Of a DNA stretch of 64,000 nt, positions 26,677 to 38,790 are shown in pieces. The notes below the pieces were generated by a model. It saw only the letters and a list, made by a program, of their open reading frames with translations. It searched no databases and had not been told where the DNA came from. Source of the DNA: Serpula lacrymans var. lacrymans S7.9 (taxonomy: Eukaryota; Basidiomycota; Agaricomycetes; Boletales; Serpulaceae); assembly GCF_000218685.1 (NCBI RefSeq), contig NW_006763303.1, forward strand, positions 62,001-126,000. Direction: 5' to 3'. The first letter of the stretch is position 1. Each line of letters starts with the position of its first letter. Position numbers and translations under genes: made by a program.

Positions 26677-29361
26677 TGATATTGACCGAGTATAACCTCG
26701 GATTACTATCAAAACTAGGAGAGCAACGGTAAGGCTCAAGAATGTTTGGTCGACCACGACGGATACCTGAGCAATGAAATCAAAGTAAATGATAGGCGGG
26801 ATGCAGCACAGGATTCTTGTTATCGGCGTGAGCGAAACTCGCGAGTGAGCAGGTCTATCACTGGCTGATCTGAGGATGACCAAGTCGATAACTCGCAAGA
26901 AGCCGATGCCGCTGGGTTCGAATTGGCACGTGGCCTCTGAACAAACGTACCCTTCCACCATGTCCCCAGTTTTGAGTACATTTGTCTGGTCGAAACTCCT
27001 TATGGTCGACGACTTGCTGACCATGCTCTTTGCAGTATGCAATGACTGCTGTCTATCGTACACGTGTTCCGGTGACAGTACATCAGCTTGACTTCTTTCG
27101 TGCTTCATGTCCAACAATCACAGCAAGCGTGATTCCAGTTTCCTCGCCGCTTTCTCTCGGCAGTATAGCTTTGACTCATATCGAAATTTCTCTTTTCTGG
27201 GCTCCGTGCCATCTCTGAGCGTCTCGCTATTGGTTCCCGATTTCCGCAGTTTTGTTTGATCGGACCTTTGTCCGACGTTCATGCCGGAACATGGTTATTA
27301 AATCAATGAACATGGCGTTCATAGAAGGTAGAGCATGCTCCAATTCCAGTGATATCGGAAGCGAAGACTGATGGCCTTTCTTCCAGCACACCCGCAGTCC
27401 ATTGTTTAGGCTTAGATCACAACTGTGTTGGCACGTTTTGAAACTCTGCGATGGCCGACATCACAACTTTTACCGCTCATATGACTTTGGAGTTGTCGCC
27501 GATCACAGAAGCGGAAGCCTTTTTTTCTGCCCTTCACCTAAGAGAATATGACATGTCAGTATCGTCATGATCCTGTTTTTGGTGAGCCCCGTCAAGTGCC
27601 GCATGCTCCGAGTTCCCCACTTGACTGCTTCGAGTTCGAACAGAAGCTAGCCTTTTAGGAGGTTCTATTATGACTTTCGATATGTCTTTCAAGGTTCTGC
27701 ACGTAAATGTACTTTACGCCGCTGCCTTCGAGTCGGTATCAGGGGCCTTGAGCACGTCAAGGATCAAGCTAACGTTAGCTCTTATGTCAAGCTCTTCCCA
27801 AGCATGGGTGTGATTGATTGATGTACGTGAGTTCACCGTCATCCGTGACTGCTATCATCGCAATCTCAAACTATGACGTTCTGATTTAACGTGCGTTCAG
27901 GCAGGGGCTATAAGGTCATCAGGCATATGAATGGCGTGAGCTATATAGCTACACAAGGCAGCGATGTTATTTGTCGCTTTGGGCAAGTGTTCCGCTGATT
28001 TGGGCAATGATTGCGAAATGCGGAAACAATTTCCCCGACTGGGTGTCAAATTCCCCCATTGAGGTGTGTCATCTGTCTATGGCTAGAATAGGTCGGTGGA
28101 CGACAGAACTCATAACCGATGTGAAGATAGTTTACCTAGGAAACACAGCCTCGATACGTTGTTTTTGGAGGCGGACAGTACAAGCGCTATCACTGACACT
28201 ATGATTTATGTAAGTAAATGTCGCTGCGCCATATTTGGCGTGTTGTGGACGTAGATGTTCATATTCTTGTCATTTCTCTCAAGCAAGTTGTCAAGTGGTA
28301 TACGTCACAATCAAGCATAGGCACCGGGTCTATCCTGGGGTCTATCTCTTCTGGAATGCCGAATCTCGAGTGCCTGCCGGTAGAGCAAGGTGATGGCTGA
28401 CGAATGAATCTGAGGCCGGTGTCGTTATAATTGGCCAGAGAAGTTTATCGAAGTCGAAGTGGGAGCCAAATTCCCCGCCGTCCGGTGCAAACGGAGCCAT
28501 TCCTGAATCCGTGACAGAATGTTCTAAAGACTGGAAGATTTCGTGGGAGCGGGCAAAGATACGGGGCATGGGGAGAATGGTTTATTTTATGAGCATGTCA
28601 GTATGCCAAGTCCGGTGAGGGATGCAAGTGGGATGGCGTGTGGACCAGCCCTGCTGTCGGCGCACGGTGGAGTTTCACGGGAGAGGTGGTTACGACAAGG
28701 GCTGGACAGGGCGGTAAGGATCGTGACTGATGTGAGTGGGTAGCAGGGTGTTCCTGGGGGAGCAAGCGCCTGGAGGACGAATGAAAACGAGGCAGATAGC
28801 GTAAGCAGTGGCTATATGAGATGTGGTACATGATGATGGGCGCGGACGATGTAAGACACTCACAGAACGGTCGCCGAGGGGATTATATGTGGTTCTGAGA
28901 GGTCATGTTAGTATGGGCGGGCTCAGGTCAGTGGCCACTCCGCCGGGCTGTTAATTGCCGATCCGTAATACGCCGTAATCAGACAAGGCAGGCACCGAAG
29001 GAAGCAGATCTGATAGGATCTGACCGGCCGTTGCCGAGACTCGATCATGATCTCCTCCATTGCGATAACGCAGCCGATCCTCACAGGACTCCTTCCCTGT
29101 CAGCGCTGCAGCCTCAGTCCATGCATCCTACCACTCGCTCAGCGTTCGGGCGCTCAGACATCCCACTCTCTCTGGCGCTCATGCATCAACGCTGTATGCT
29201 TTAGATGTCACAACGATACAAGGGTATACTGGGTAAATGGTTTGATATTAATATACGGATACGGATGGCTGATGATGTGCCACTTCCCACAGACATTCGC
29301 TATAACGAAACGACGTCAATCTTCAGATTGAACCAGAATATATTTCGGTCTCACAACTGCA
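26677..29361. other. Gene-poor region, no gene seen
   Basis: A 166-codon minus frame over 26617-27117 has one hydrophobic stretch but no family match and overlaps the Dcn1 5' end. Between 27.2 and 29.3 kb frames are short and interrupted. Nothing with domain or splice support was found. Confidence 0.4.
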
Positions 29362-30260
29362 TCAATTTCGGACAATAACCCGCCTAGTATGCTTCCCTGC
29401 TCGTCGGCGGTCTGCGTAAGGCATAGGTCTTCGCCAGGCTTCGTCAGATTCTTCCCGGTACTCCTCCGCGGTCTGAAACTCCACTTTCGCTCCTGGCGCG
29501 CCGGAATGGCTGTCATGAGGTGGAGTCTGTAAACCCAGGCTAGTGTGGTGCGAGGTGGGCGCATGGAGATTAGGTGGTGGTTGGGCAGCTTGCCCGTGAG
29601 GTGTCATGGGGAACAGCGATGTTTGCTGCATCTGAATCGGCACAGCGCGAGTCTGTCTCGAAGAGCCCGCGTGTGGATGTGGCAGTGGTGGGGCGGCAGA
29701 CGTCTGGGATGGCGATGAGTGGTGCTGAGGATGTGAAGGAAGCTGTGGCCACGACCGAGGGACACCGTTTGGCGGGACTGAGTCTCTGCTCTTCGCCTTT
29801 GCGTAGCCATCCTCGCCTTCGTGTGGTACGTCGATTTCGACACGGACGCGGACGATCTCTTTCCCAGCCTGAGCGAAGAAGGCTCGTTCCTGACGCTGGA
29901 AGTAGCCACTTGTCGGGCCTGGTCTCATTTCTGGAAAGCTGGCAGGCGGTGCTGGAGGAAAGAGCGCCATGAGCTCGTGTCCGGTGGGAGGGGCGGGGTA
30001 TTTTCGAGGGGCGGTATCGGTGTTCTGTGTGAGGTTGACGTCTTGTGCTGGTCAGCTAATGCTGGAGAGAGAGAGAAAGAGGAAAACGCACCTCGCAAAG
30101 AGGTTGGAGAGAGGGGACGACGCGGCTGCATGGAGGATGGGGACGAGTGGGGACGAGGTGGCTTTGCGGGGGGACTGCGGTCGCCTGCAGTGGTTGTGGA
30201 GACGCTGGAGGAGGGGGATGGGGAGAGGTCTGTGACAGGACGGAGGTTGAAGGTGGACAT
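29362..30260 (-). CDS. Pro/Ser-rich conserved hypothetical protein
   Basis: Two exons, 30260-30092 and 30047-29362, join across a 44-bp intron to give 284 aa. The start is MSTFNLRPVTDL, followed by a Pro/Ser-rich stretch. An ordered block spans about residues 75-130: KYPAPPTGHELMALFPPAPP, then GPTSGYFQRQERAFFAQAGK and a strand-like IVRVRVEID. A second low-complexity segment rich in His, Pro and Gln follows. The C terminus is EEYREESDEAWRRPMPYADR followed by RRRAGKHTRRVIVRN. I do not recognise a named family. The ordered block and the basic C terminus look constrained, which suggests a real protein conserved in related fungi. No signal peptide or membrane helix is visible. A TATA-like TTATATAAAC on the minus strand lies about 50 bp upstream of the ATG. 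Confidence 0.8.
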
Positions 30261-31970
30261 GGCTGAGGATGGACGGAAAATGAAGAGGAGATGAGGGACG
30301 GAGATGTGGTTTATATAAGGGGAGACGAACCGAAGACGGTTATAAGGGATCGTCCTAAAAGTTATTAGAAGAAAGGGAGCGAGGAAATGGAATTAGATTC
30401 CCAGTTGCGGCAGAGGTGAAATTGATCTGAATGGCCGGTCCAAACGACGCCGTTCCAAAATTTGATTCCGGTCCGTCCTGCGTTGGGTTTAAAGGTGCCA
30501 CGAGGTTACAGCCCGCCCCCATAAGCGACGCTTTTCAGGGTTCTGCTGGCCTCCCTTGGCCTCATGGATACGGTGGATGATCCTGGATCTCTGCTGATGA
30601 AATTTGAGATACAGCTGCTACTGGAAGCTCTCATTCCGGACCATGTCGCCCATTTCCCCATCAGCTTCGCGAATCCGCCATCCGTACCTATCGGTAACTT
30701 TATACCATACACGGTCCTCGTTCTATACAGTATTCGTACAGCCTCGCACTTTCTGCCCGATTTATGTGCCTTCTCCTCTTTCCTGCTCACACCTGATCGA
30801 CGGAAAAAATGCATAATGATCGTTGGCAACAACTCACACACCCTCTTTCCTTTTCCTCTCTTCCCCGGACCCATTTAAGTGCGCAGCCAAGTCGGCCCCA
30901 GCCAGCTCCAATTCGCCAGTGGGAGCTCTCCCAGACACTCTCAATTGCACAACCCATTACCTCGTTATCTTCCAAGCCCTGTCCACCTGACGTCTTCCAT
31001 CTCTCTTTCCTTCCTCGTCTTTTCTGTCTCCTTGGTTTCGCCCCTGGACCCTTTAATTGTCCAAGTCTAGGTCGCGGTGCCGCCACACTACATACCTTCC
31101 TTACATCTCCCGTTCTATGCTCTCTGTCCTCTGACTCTCTTTATCGTTCCTACGTGTAAGCGCCTTACGTGTGAACTTTCGTGGCCCTTTACGATGGCTG
31201 GGAATGCCCCTGCGGTTGTTTTGTTTTCCCATCCTGCATGGCATCGCTACTTTCAATCATCGACTCTTTTGAACGCTGCTCTTGACTTTTCGACACCACT
31301 TGACATATATGGTAATTTCCGCCACTGCTCGTCGCTCGCGATTATCTCCAGTCTTTCACAAGACCTTACCCCATCTCTGGATTCTGCAGCTCCATTCGTC
31401 GTCGATATTTAGAACCCATCCTGAGTACCAATATCATTGCGATGACATCGTCATCTTATTCTTGGATATAATCTTGCCTAAATGTCTGCATGCATGTCAC
31501 GCCTCGCCAGCACCGGACCTACTTCATATCTGATAAACAACACTCCTCTGATCCCACTGGCCAATAATTCCCCTTGTCACAAGGCCCGTTCTCGTGAGCG
31601 CGGAAAAAACCAAGGCCGTGACCACGACTCTCCAAGTCACCTGTATTAGCGGGGCGCTGGAATCAATCTGTCAAGCTGTCAGCCGATCAGACCTGACAAT
31701 CGGGTTTCAAAAAGAGCTATCTAACTGACTCCATGTCATCAGGGCTTCCGATGAACACATCACGTATCAGGCTCTTTCTATGAGATCTCGACGTTAGCAA
31801 GGATATCAACCTGTTTCACCATCCTTGGATTGCCGTTCTCGATCCAGACGTGGCGCCAAGTTACGTAATTTGTTCCCATAGACCTATTCCCCTTGCGCCT
31901 GTGTGCGACGACGTACTATTTACTGCAAGCTACAGCAAGTGTAGTCTTCATATCGCCTCTTGAACCCAGC
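30261..31970. other. Intergenic between divergent genes
   Basis: Much of this stretch is pyrimidine-rich on the plus strand (30.7-31.2 kb), as in fungal promoters and 5' leaders. An ATG at 31194 could start a small spliced protein (MAGNAPAVVLFSHPAWHRYF) with a 3' end near 31410. It has no known domain and I do not call it. Confidence 0.4.
30312..30319 (-). promoter_or_regulatory. TATA-like box upstream of the Pro/Ser-rich gene
   Basis: The minus strand reads TTATATAAAC here, about 52 bp before the ATG at 30260. The distance is short but compatible with a TATA element. Confidence 0.45.
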
Positions 31971-32880
31971 ATGGCAGAAAAAACCTTGAGTTCCGGGACT
32001 CTGAGTCTCCGGTTCATGCAGAATGCCAGACGTACACAGCACGCAACCGTAGTCGAAGCCGAGAAGGCACAGGTAAAAGACGATGCTGAATGGGAGGTCG
32101 CGAGGGAGGTCAGAGAGGCATGGGGACAGACTTCTAGTTCCGATGATAAATCGTAAGTGTCGCCAGTCAAGCAATTTCACTTTCATTTCTTGGCGACCCC
32201 AGTCTTATTTTACTAGACAACCAGTCACCGTGACATACGAGACTTCCTATCTTCCATTTCTCTTTCCTTCTTTGCCCGAAAATACAGGAGGCACCCGACC
32301 ATCGTCACACGACATAAGCGCAACGATCCCTAAAGGCCGTCGGGCATTCAACAAGCGTGGAGAGGAAATCATTCAAGAGGTATTGGCTCTAACCTTGCTA
32401 AGCTTGCCATGCTCATTGTTGTTGATTCTTTTGATTTAGTCATACAGCAATGCACACGCACCATCAGAATCACAGCCTGCTCCGGAAAATCAGCCGAAAG
32501 ACGCGAGACAAAAACGGCCAATATCGATATCTGGTTCAGGGTCACTGGCTGCAACTACAAAGCAAGTCAGGAAGACAAAAGACGCATCCAGAGAAGCCAA
32601 GCGTGTAATTTACGATAACAGCAATGTGGGCACTGATCTCCGACCCCCTCCTTCCTTACACCCGCCGATACCAATTGTCCAAGCTAGCAATTCATTCCTG
32701 AGGCCGTCTGGCGTAGACGGACCGATCGTACACCCTAAAGGAGAAAACAAAGGGGCAAATAGTGCAACGCCAGACAATCAGGTAATTGGTAGTGCTCGTA
32801 AGGGTAAAGCGAAAAGGGATCAAATAGAGGGCGATGGCAATAAGCCTAAGAAGAAATCGAAATTGACAATGGTAGAGTAG
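31971..32880 (+). CDS. MPP6-type RNA exosome cofactor
   Basis: Three exons, 31971-32152, 32217-32379 and 32440-32880, give 261 aa with introns of 64 and 60 bp. The N terminus, LSSGTLSLRFMQNARR, is the conserved exosome-binding signature of the MPP6/MPHOSPH6 family. A charged helix follows (EKAQVKDDAEWEVAREVREA). The middle motif TVTYETSYLPFLFP and then PKGRRAFNKRGEEI match the family's central segment, which precedes a disordered, Ser/Lys-rich part. The C terminus is basic (KPKKKSKLTMVE) and could be nuclear targeting. Members bind RNA and help the nuclear exosome with rRNA and ncRNA processing and decay. The protein is longer than the human one (160 aa), as in other basidiomycetes. The reading across both introns is in frame, and the gene looks intact. 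Confidence 0.85.
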
Positions 32881-35800
32881 CTAGTCGGCAGTGTACGTCT
32901 TGATCATCATGATCGGATTAGATGCTGACGGGCTCTGACTCACAGAACTGTTACCCCATGTCTCAATTATGCACTACGCCCAGAGTTATTACGAATGAGG
33001 TTGCATCCCGTGATGCGGCGGTACTTGTATGCATTCATACTAATCCGCATAGCCCCTATTTCGAACATAGGGATCCTCCGTCTTCTTACGTCGAATGTCG
33101 TATGGTTAATGCATGCTCGAACCACGTCGGTCCGATTTTGAGATCTATATGCTTTCTCAATACTAAATTTTGATGTGTTGATGCTTACAAATCTTGACAA
33201 CATGCGGCAGTTTACTTTGAGTTAGTTTAGGCAAGCCGCCATCGTATGGGGGTGTGATCGCAGACTTCTTCGCCCGCAAGGAATGCTACAGAAGGTTTGT
33301 CCTTTGATCGGGGAACATTTTTTGTTTACCTTTCTTCTTTCAGAATTGTTCCTCTGAGTTGTGTGAAACGCGATGACTGTAACCCGCCGGACGATGCAGC
33401 ACAACCAGGACTATTCCTTTTCCTTTGTATTCGAGCGCTACTAGGAACCCGTCTGCTATTTCTTAGCGATTATGTTTCCCTCGCTACGTGCACGAAGCCC
33501 GAGGTCAGGTATAGTCAGGCATATGCCACTAAGGTAAGACGTTGTAGCCACAACCTTGGAACGTGGACACCCCCGACGGGTGTGATTTGAGGTGTATCTA
33601 TCTAGCATATCGACGCATAGGAAGTATGATGTCAAAGACGTAGCGGCGGCTGATCCCTCCTTCCTCGCCCACAATTTGGTTCTGCCAACTCCAACTGGGA
33701 AAGACAGGATTCCAGTATGTTTACTCGGACGCGATCCCAATGTCCCGAGTGATGGCGACCTACAACTCCGCGGAAGCTCAGCGAACGTCAATGGCCCCAA
33801 AAACCAGCGTATGAGAGTGTGTGAGTCCCTCTTATATAAACCTCTCTCATTGATTCGCCCCAAACTCCCTTAGTCCGCCTGCCTCCGATAAACCTTCTTT
33901 ATTTCCCTTCTACAATTGATTTGGACCCACCAGCTTCCTACCCTGCGCAATTCTCTTGTTGGCTTCCAAACCCACATGTTTGAATACATTTGGCCAGAAT
34001 AATCACCCGAATGCAATCACAACCCTAGGTAAGATAGCAGTTATTGCCTACTGAGCAGTGCTAATGTTCTTTTTTTGGATCTTGTCGTGCAGTATTAGGC
34101 ATTGTTTGCCATTGCTGGACGGCGATAGATAACGAGGTGCCGGATGAAGTTCTGTTCAATAGAGTTGATGCCCGAGGACATATTCGTCAAACCTAAGGCT
34201 CGTACGTCATCGTACCAATGGAGTCTGATGCTTTGTTATACATCTTTCATGACGAATACCGAAGTGCAGGAGGGGGCGAGACTCGGAGGCTCGCTCGTTC
34301 TGTGTAGAATGGGCGTCAACTGTGAAGCTATGGATGGGGTTGCCGGCGTGCACGTGTTTTTCTCACCTTCACAATCCGCAGAGGTCACTGAAAGAAGACC
34401 ATCTATGTAGCTCCACTATAGGGATATTAACAGTGTCGAAACCCTTGTTCTAGCCCTCGCAGGCTTTTAGTGATATCTAAAGGGTTGGAGCCCTCGAATC
34501 GAGAAGTGTACGCTCACTCCCAGCGGCAATTCCATGTCCAACATTCGTTCCTGGTCCAGGTCGACATTCAATAAAAATTCAGCCGCGGCACCTACGATAG
34601 CCCTACTTCGTGGCATCGAAGGTTTGATGGTTTGAACCTATCCAGTGTCGGCATTTCACGACATATTATCTGGCAGAATTTTCTTCCTGGTATTCTTTCT
34701 GTCACATCGATGACAGTTCAAGTCCCTCATGCCAGTATTACTCCTACCTACTTCATTGGATTTTCTTCTCCGCACTGCTACCATCAGTAAGCTAATATCA
34801 ATTGTTTGCTTGAGTCCGACCCTGATGATGATTGTCCTTTATCTCAGGTGAAGATCAGTCTTCTCAAGCTCCGGTGTACGTCTCGATTTCAATCAGATTC
34901 AAACCTGGGGTGCCGTCTGCGGAACCACATCGTTTGCTCCAAAAAATGGTGTAAAAGTTGACTTCTGATAGGCACGCGGAAGCTAAATAATACGCCTAGA
35001 GGGATGGATCATGTGTGTCCTGCCAGTGCGTCACCCTCTTTCCGGTCCGAAAACAGTCTAGTTCCTATGCATCAGTCTTAATGCTATCTATCACACTTCG
35101 CATTCTTCAAGTTGTCCTTTGAGCGAACGCACTGAATGATGGCTGTCGAAGAACGTCTGTTTGCACCGCCTTTCTCCACTGGGATAGCTTCTTTAATAGC
35201 TTCTTTACCATACCAATCGGAATTCCACATCGATGATAACCTTGGATTTTGTTGGATTTGTATCAGATTGAATTTGGCAAGTAACAAGATCCGTTCGTAA
35301 ACTCAAATTCCCCCTTATTTTTTATTTGCTCAGGCGCATCTCAGCTGAATTTTAGGAACTACTACTGAGAGTATACCCTTGGCATGATGGTATACTCTAG
35401 ATAGCTACGTAGTAGGGTGCCCTACCAGCGGCATCCCTAAAGCTGATAGCCATCGGCTTCTCATGAAGAATCCATGCATAACCAGATCACACAACTTATG
35501 TTACGATAGAGCATAGGCGATAATTTTCGTACTTGTGGGTGCCAGTGGAACATTGTCTGCCGATGATCGGCGAATTATCAGCCCTTTAAAGGGATAATCG
35601 CTTCTCCTTTCAGAATTACCTGGAGGTTTGCGCAGTTTGTTATCACATGTTTGAAGACACCGTTGACGTTATATTCTTTTCTGATTACGACAAGCCGCGC
35701 TACCCGCAGGTGCATCGTTCTTTATCTGTTGGGCGCCAAGGGCTCGCTTCATCCTATATCCCTCTTTTTGAACAAGTCTCGTAAAAATGGACGACATACA

Positions 35801-38741
35801 AAATATTGCAGTACTTGTGAAAAGCTTGTATTAAATGATTCGTGCGGGAGCGCGGCATCGGGTTTCGCACTGAAGGTTGCCCCTATATGTTTTGTTCCGT
35901 TTAGATGCATATTACCAGCATTATCTGTCCCTCTCCCTGAAAATGGTTAGAGCATCGACTTGTCCAACGTGTTCTGTTGGCCCGACCCACTGGTCAGTGT
36001 TCATCATTTCATATCGCTTCAAACACCACCAAATTCGGTATATTGGGCTATAACCGATTTTCTTGAGCGGTATGACGCACTGGTAGCCTGGTCTGACTAG
36101 ACGCGAAAATCGATATGTGTTCCTACCTTACATGTCTATTGTCCTTGAGCTTCTGGTTGATGAGTCTGATTTAGGTTGCTTCAACTAATCTGCTGTAGCT
36201 TCTAGTACGGGTTCCTCAGGAGGGTCGGTGCTGGAATTGACAGACACCTGTTAAACTTGTTCTATTTCCTACCTGCAATCTGGCTGGTCCAGCCGGTCTC
36301 TTCCGTGGTGGATGTGCTTTTCAGGTCTGATCGCTTGCCAGAACGACCGCGGCGATTGTGGTCTGATAAGCCACTGCCTCTGCTTGATTCAAAACTGACC
36401 TGTAATATATATCGATGGCTCGGAGTCTCACGACTATTAGTCCTGGGTATGTGAGCGTTTGATACTTATTGGAAGGTATGATAGCATCAGATATCCATTT
36501 TTATGTGCTTATGTTAGGGTAGGAGTGAGTGCGGCTCGGGACATGTCTGAAAGCCGTTGGGAGACAGGTCAGGAGGGAGACATCTCTGTCGTGTGCCATT
36601 ATAACCGACCTACCAGGTCGTTAGGATACCCATGAGCAGTGCAACTTGAGTACTGCCAAAAATAGTGGTGTTATCGTTGTCGGACTATTAAACAATCTGT
36701 ATCTGTCGAAAGGGTCTTCATTATGAATTATAGAATGTAACCTAGTGTTGACCATATTTACTGCATAATTTTTGACCGACGAATGGAAGACACGTTCCTG
36801 TTAGGTATGAATATCTCAAGTCTCAGTTGACCTTTTGCTGTTATCGTAGACACGAATGCTACGTACCGCAAAACCAGTACTTATCGTTTCAGAAGATTTG
36901 CCATATAGTTACCTTCTGCTTGTGGGCGGTATGGACGGCTATCGGTGCATCATAGGCACACTCTTCACCCGGACCAGTTATATTCCATTCACGAGCCCCT
37001 GAAATATGTAAAACATATGGTTAAAGCGAGGCACCGTCACGATACTGAGCTGATTATGCGTATCTGCCACATACACGCCGTACGCATCATGAATACCGAG
37101 ATCGAGATATTCCACCTCCGGGTTTTCACGACATGAATAACTGGCAGTGGTCATGTGGAAACGTTCCGAATATAAAGAAGCTCGCCAGTAGTTACAAGGG
37201 ACATTTTGGCTTTGCGAGGCGCCAGTTGGATATTCCACCGCACTCCGTTCCGAGTCGTAGCTGCTGTAGATAGTTATTTTATCCCTGTCAATACCGTGGC
37301 GTGTTCACCCGGGTCCCCTCCGGCTTCTCTTGCGCGCCCGCGGTGATCCTGCTATGATCGCGTATCGTTGCGAGCTGGCTATACTTGGACCATGAATACT
37401 TGAAGAAGTTAAAATTGATTGTATGTGCCGCCGCGTTAGGAACGCATTGCATTTTCGTACAGCGTGGGTTAATCACAAATCATATAATACAGATGAGTTC
37501 GTTGGGCTGACTCGAAATAATATGCATGATCGATCATCGTGTGATTTGAACCTGAATTTATCCTACTTGACGTCAGTTTTCACGTAGAGTGACAGCTAGA
37601 AGAGGGAAGTCAGGCCTGCTCACCTTGTCATAGGTTTGTTCGTGACGTCGACTAGAGTTGGCCTTGGCACCCTGTCAAGATCGTGGCGCTTTCATAGCGA
37701 ACAATATTCTCTTTCCGATCTCGTACAATACTTTTGAGTATGTCCTTGAAGCTTGAGAGGAGTAAAGAGACAACAAGAAGAGGGAAGGAATACGAGTCGA
37801 GGGCGCATTGTGCATTCACCAACAAATGTATCCATGGTAGCTTGAATATGTTCAGAGACTGCGTAGGATAAACAGCGGCGATCAAACCTGAGTATTAAGA
37901 AGCTGCAGTGAGTTTTCTCCCTGCATCCTGGAAAGTATTCGTGGTAGTTATAGATATGTATGTTATTTCTAGTAATTTGTCAGCACCGTGTCATTTTCAT
38001 CCGTAGAATATTCTTTTCTGCGCCCGTGATGATCGCGTTGTGAGTTTACGAACTGACCATACTTGGGCGCGTTGCAGTTGACAGTGGGTACCGCACTAGG
38101 AACACAAAGCAATTTAGTCTTTCAGGCTATGATAGGCATCGATGCGAAAATTATGGTGGGCACGAGAGGGTATGTTACTGACATGACGTGATTTGGGTGA
38201 ACGGAGAGCCGCGTTAGATGATAGAAGGGCCAAAGTCTTGGTGGCAAACTGTAATGCCACGTTGCGGATCAGAACAAGGTTGGGAGTTTGAGTTCAGTCA
38301 TTTGCCAGTTTGAGCTGGTGATATTATAAGAAGAAACTGACGTGGGCCATCGTGACTGAACGCGCCCAATGGAGGACCTCTACCTCCACCGGGAACTGAA
38401 CCTTGTCAGTGAATATTGTTCTGCCATGCATCCACGGGAAATATCGCCACGGACTGAGGGTATATAGACCATGGAAAATTGCAGTGCTAGATCAGGGTTT
38501 CGAGAGGAGATACATGTATTGAGGGCATCAACTTGAACTTGCAGCTAAAACACGGATAATGACTAGGCCGGTGGACCTGCGGTTGCTTACTACTGCCTCG
38601 GCCACGGAAACCATCCCCGATCCTGGCACAACGCTCATTCGCTGCTGGCACTCTTTCAGTGCTCCTTCAGGCCTGTTCCAACTCCACTATCAGCTATCAG
38701 TGGAGTCCACAATTTCAGGTAATTTGGCGCTCGACGCCCGT
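32881..38741. other. Long gene-poor region with old duplicated sequence
   Basis: Nearly 6 kb without a gene I can support. Open frames are 60-135 codons and show no domain, no consistent splicing and no repeated codon bias. Two stretches, near 37,260-37,560 and 37,970-38,220, share short collinear matches and look like an old, diverged duplication. The rest may be decayed mobile DNA beyond recognition. Confidence 0.4.
37260..38220. repeat. Diverged direct repeat pair
   Basis: The left copy spans about 37,260-37,560 and the right copy about 37,970-38,220. They share blocks in the same order: GCGCCCG, TGATCGCGT, ATACTTGG, a block reading CCGCGTTAGGAAC against CCGCACTAGGAAC, and CGTGATTTG. Between blocks identity is low. 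The nature of the element is unknown; it may be the trace of a repeat hit by repeat-directed mutation. Confidence 0.35.
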
Positions 38742-38749
38742 TATATAAA
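38742..38749 (+). promoter_or_regulatory. TATA-like box of the P450 gene
   Basis: TATATAAA occurs about 42 bp before the ATG at 38791. It fits an inducible promoter but is close to the start codon. Confidence 0.5.
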
Positions 38750-38790
38750 CATCGTTTCCCGCTTCCTATCACCTGGAACAGAACACCGCG

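Noticed and set aside
26905..26930. GGTTCGAAT resembling a tRNA T-loop
   Set aside because: No matching acceptor, D or anticodon arms can be folded around it.
26617..27117. 166-codon minus ORF with a hydrophobic stretch
   Set aside because: It overlaps the first exon of Dcn1 and matches no family; it is kept only as a note in the gap entry.
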